Under the pieces are notes generated by a model. The model was given only the letters and a program-made list of their open reading frames with translations. It ran no database searches and was not told where the DNA came from. This document shows positions 61,397 to 64,000 of a stretch of 64,000 bases of DNA, piece after piece. Source of the stretch: Acanthosoma haemorrhoidale. Its lineage: Eukaryota; Arthropoda; Insecta; Hemiptera; Acanthosomatidae. Numbering within the stretch: the first letter of the stretch is position 1; every line of letters starts with the position of its first letter. A program made the translations under genes and the position numbers. Where the stretch lies: NCBI GenBank assembly GCA_930367205.1, contig OV884015.1:1984001-2048000 (forward strand). The letters are read 5' to 3'.

Positions 61397-64000
61397 AACT
61401 CGTAACTTGAATCACACGATCGTATCACGTGATACAATGAGTTCAAATGATACGGTACACAATCATATTCGACATCATTTGATGTTATGTTTACTCGTTA
61501 CTTTAATCTTACGATCGTATCACGTGATACAATGAGTGCTAATGATACAGCACACTATCATATTTGACATCATTTGATGTTATATTCACTCGTAACTTGA
61601 ATCATACGATCGTATCACGTGATACTATGAGTGCTAATGATTAGGCACACTATCTTATTTGACATCATTAGATGTTATATTCACTCGTAACTTTAATCAT
61701 ACGATCATATCACGTGATACAATGAGTGCTACTGATACAGCACACAATCATATTCGACATCATTTGATGTTATATTCACTCGTAACTTGAATCATACGAT
61801 TGTATCACGTGATACAATGAGTGCTAATGATACAGCACACAATCATATTCGACATCATTTGATGTTATATTCACTCGTAACTTGAATCATACGACCGTAT
61901 CACGTGATTGAATGAATGCCAATGATATGGCACACAATCATATTCGACATCATTCGATGTTATATTCACTGGTACCATGAATCATATGATCGTATCACGT
62001 GATACCATGAGTGCTAATGATACAGCACACAATCTTTTTCGACATTATTTGATGTTATATTCACTCGTAACTTGAATCATACGATCGTATCACGTGATAC
62101 AATAAGTTTAAATGATACGGTAAACAATCATATTCGACATCATTTGATGTTATATCCATCCTAAACTTTAATCATACGATCGTATCACGTGATTGAATGA
62201 ATGCCAATGATATGGCACACAATCATATTCGACATCATTTGATGTTATATTCACTGGTACCGTGAATCATATGATCGTATCACGTGATACCATGAGTGCT
62301 AATGATACAGCACACAATCATATTCAAAATCATTTGATGTTATCTTCACTCGTAACTTTCATCATACGATCGTATCACGTGATACAATAAGTGCAAATGA
62401 TACGGCACACTATCATATTTGACATCATTTGATGTTATATTCACTCGTAACTTGAATCATACGATTGTATCACGTGATACAATGAGTGCTAATGATACGG
62501 TACACTATCATAATCGACACCATCTGATGTTATTGATACGGTATACCAGCATGGTTGACATCATTTAATGTTATATTCACTCGTAAGTTTAATCATACGA
62601 TCGTATCACGTGATACAATGAGTGCCAATGATACATTATACAATCATATTCAACATCATTTGATGTTATATTTACTCGTAACTTTAATCATACGATCGTA
62701 TCACGTGAAACAACGAGTGCTAATGATACATTATACAATCATATTCAACATCATTTAATGTTATATTCACGAGAAACTTTAATCATACGATCGTATCACG
62801 TGATTGATAGAGTGCCAATGATATGGCACACAATCAAATTCGACATCATTTGATGGTATATTCACCCGAAATTTTCATCATACGATCGTATCATGTGATT
62901 GAATGAGTGCCAATGATTAGGCACACTATCTTATTCGACATCATTTGATGTTATATCACTCGAAACTTTAATCATACGATCATATCACGTGATACCATGA
63001 GTGCTAATGATTAGGCACACAATCATATTCGACATCATTTGATGTTATGTTCACGCGAAACTTGAATCATACAATCATATCACGTGATTGAATGAGAGCC
63101 AATGATTAGGCACACAATCATATTCGACATCATTTGATGTTATGTTCACGCGAAACTCGAATCACACGATTGTATCACGTGATACAATGAGTGCTAATGA
63201 TACAGCACACAATCATATTCGACATCATTTGATGTTATATTCACTCGTAACTTGAATCATACGACCGTATCACGTGATTGAATGAATGCCAATGATATGG
63301 CACACAATCACATTCGACATCATTTGATGTTATATTCACTGGTACCATGAATCATACGATCGTATCACGTGATACCATGAGTGCTAATGATTAGGCACAC
63401 TATCATATTTGACATCATCTGATGTTATTGATACGGTATACGAGCATGTTTGACATCATTTAATGTTATATTAACTCGTAAGTTTAATCATACGATCGTA
63501 TCACGTAAAACAATGAGTGCCAATGATACATTATACAATCATATTCAACATCATTTGATGTTATATTCACTCGTAACTTGAATCACACGATCGTATCACG
63601 TGATACAATGAGTGCCAATGATACGGTACACAATCATATTCCACATCATTTGATGTTATGTTTACTCGTAACTTTAATCATACGATCGTATCACGTGATT
63701 GAATGAGTGCCAATGATATGGCACACAATCAAATTCGACATTATTTGGTGTTATATTCACTCGTAACTTGAATCACACGATCGTATCACGTGATACAATG
63801 AGTTCAAATGATACGGTACACAATCATATTCGACATCATTTGATGTTATGTTCACTCGTAACTTGAATCATACGATTGTATCACGTGATACCATGAGTGC
63901 TAATGATTAGGCACACAATCATATTCGACATATTTTGATGTTATGTTCACGCGAAACTTTAATTATACGATCATATCACGTGATTGAATGAGTGCCAATG
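61397..64000. repeat. SatA block A21, runs off window end
   Basis: 2.6 kb, about 27 monomer lengths. Two further 41-bp short monomers are at 62533-62573 and 63428-63468 (the latter diverged, TATACGAGCATGTTTGAC). Its monomers are more heterogeneous than those of the inner blocks (CATGTGATTG, GATTGATAGAGTGCC, GATGGTATATTC, CACGTAAAACAATG), as expected where homogenisation is weaker. A short frame near 62555 is fortuitous. Confidence 0.95.

Noticed and set aside
56440..62758. Short frames of 62-67 codons in SatA (near 56440, 57676 and 62555)
   Set aside because: They are translations of the 95-bp repeat in shifting frames, with repeated HTIVSRDT-type residues that mirror the monomer. No coding evidence.
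1..64000. CRISPR array or other regularly interspaced repeat system
   Set aside because: The 95- and 97-bp units are contiguous monomers with no unique spacers, the whole unit is conserved, and the surroundings are eukaryotic. It is satellite DNA.
1..64000. Telomeric repeat array
   Set aside because: No TTAGG, TTAGGG or similar short telomere unit is present. The 'TTAGCTCC' in SatB is part of a 97-bp monomer.
1..64000. Prokaryotic or phage defence system, operon or integron
   Set aside because: Outside the retrotransposon there is no coding sequence at all on either strand, and no attachment sites, promoters or terminators of prokaryotic type.

Overview
This window is eukaryotic, almost certainly metazoan, non-genic heterochromatin. 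Nearly all of it is two AT-rich satellite families in direct tandem array. I see no host genes, no operons, no RNA genes and no prokaryotic features. The only coding gene belongs to one intact BEL/Pao-type LTR retrotransposon. That superfamily is confined to animals and is common in arthropods, so an insect or other arthropod is plausible, but the sequence does not settle the host.

Satellite A (SatA, about 27.0 kb) has a 95-bp monomer. It carries two overlapping 12-bp perfect palindromes (ATACGATCGTAT and TATCACGTGATA, the second containing the CACGTG E-box) and a third dyad (ACATCA-TT-TGATGT). Satellite B (SatB, about 30.2 kb) has a 93-98 bp monomer, usually 97 bp, built around 'TTAGCTCCTGCCCCATTATG', a 'TATCGTCAAAAAGTCGAATT' core and an AGCTA...TAGCT dyad. 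All monomers of both families run in the same direction. The two alternate in 41 blocks (21 A, 20 B) joined by only three kinds of junction. The A-to-B junction occurs 20 times, just after the CGATCGTAT palindrome. Two B-to-A types occur, J1 (15 times) and J2 (5 times). Each SatA block between J1 and the A-to-B junction is a whole number of 95-bp monomers plus about 29 bp; blocks starting at J2 leave 10 bp. Larger units are duplicated on top of this: a 2,371-bp A+B unit in tandem (15712-20453), a roughly 1.70-kb B+A unit in tandem (45815-49221), a roughly 6.9-kb super-repeat in the first 15 kb, 14-monomer SatB higher-order repeats of about 1,362 bp, and a 13-monomer SatA repeat of 1,235 bp.

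The retrotransposon (30136-36928, + strand) has 605-bp LTRs that look identical, a 5-bp target duplication (AGTAC) and one uninterrupted 1,731-codon Gag-Pol frame. That frame has zinc knuckles, aspartic protease, reverse transcriptase (YVDD), RNase H, H2C2 integrase and a DUF5641-like C terminus, and no envelope gene. Removing the element and one target duplication restores a SatA block of exactly 19 x 95 + 29 bp. A paralogous unoccupied copy of the insertion site lies at 56115-56119. The insertion is therefore recent and younger than the last satellite duplication.

Block boundaries were read by eye from the junction motifs and are good to about 10 bp, because the junctions contain short ambiguous bases. 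Monomer counts are block length divided by 95 or 97.
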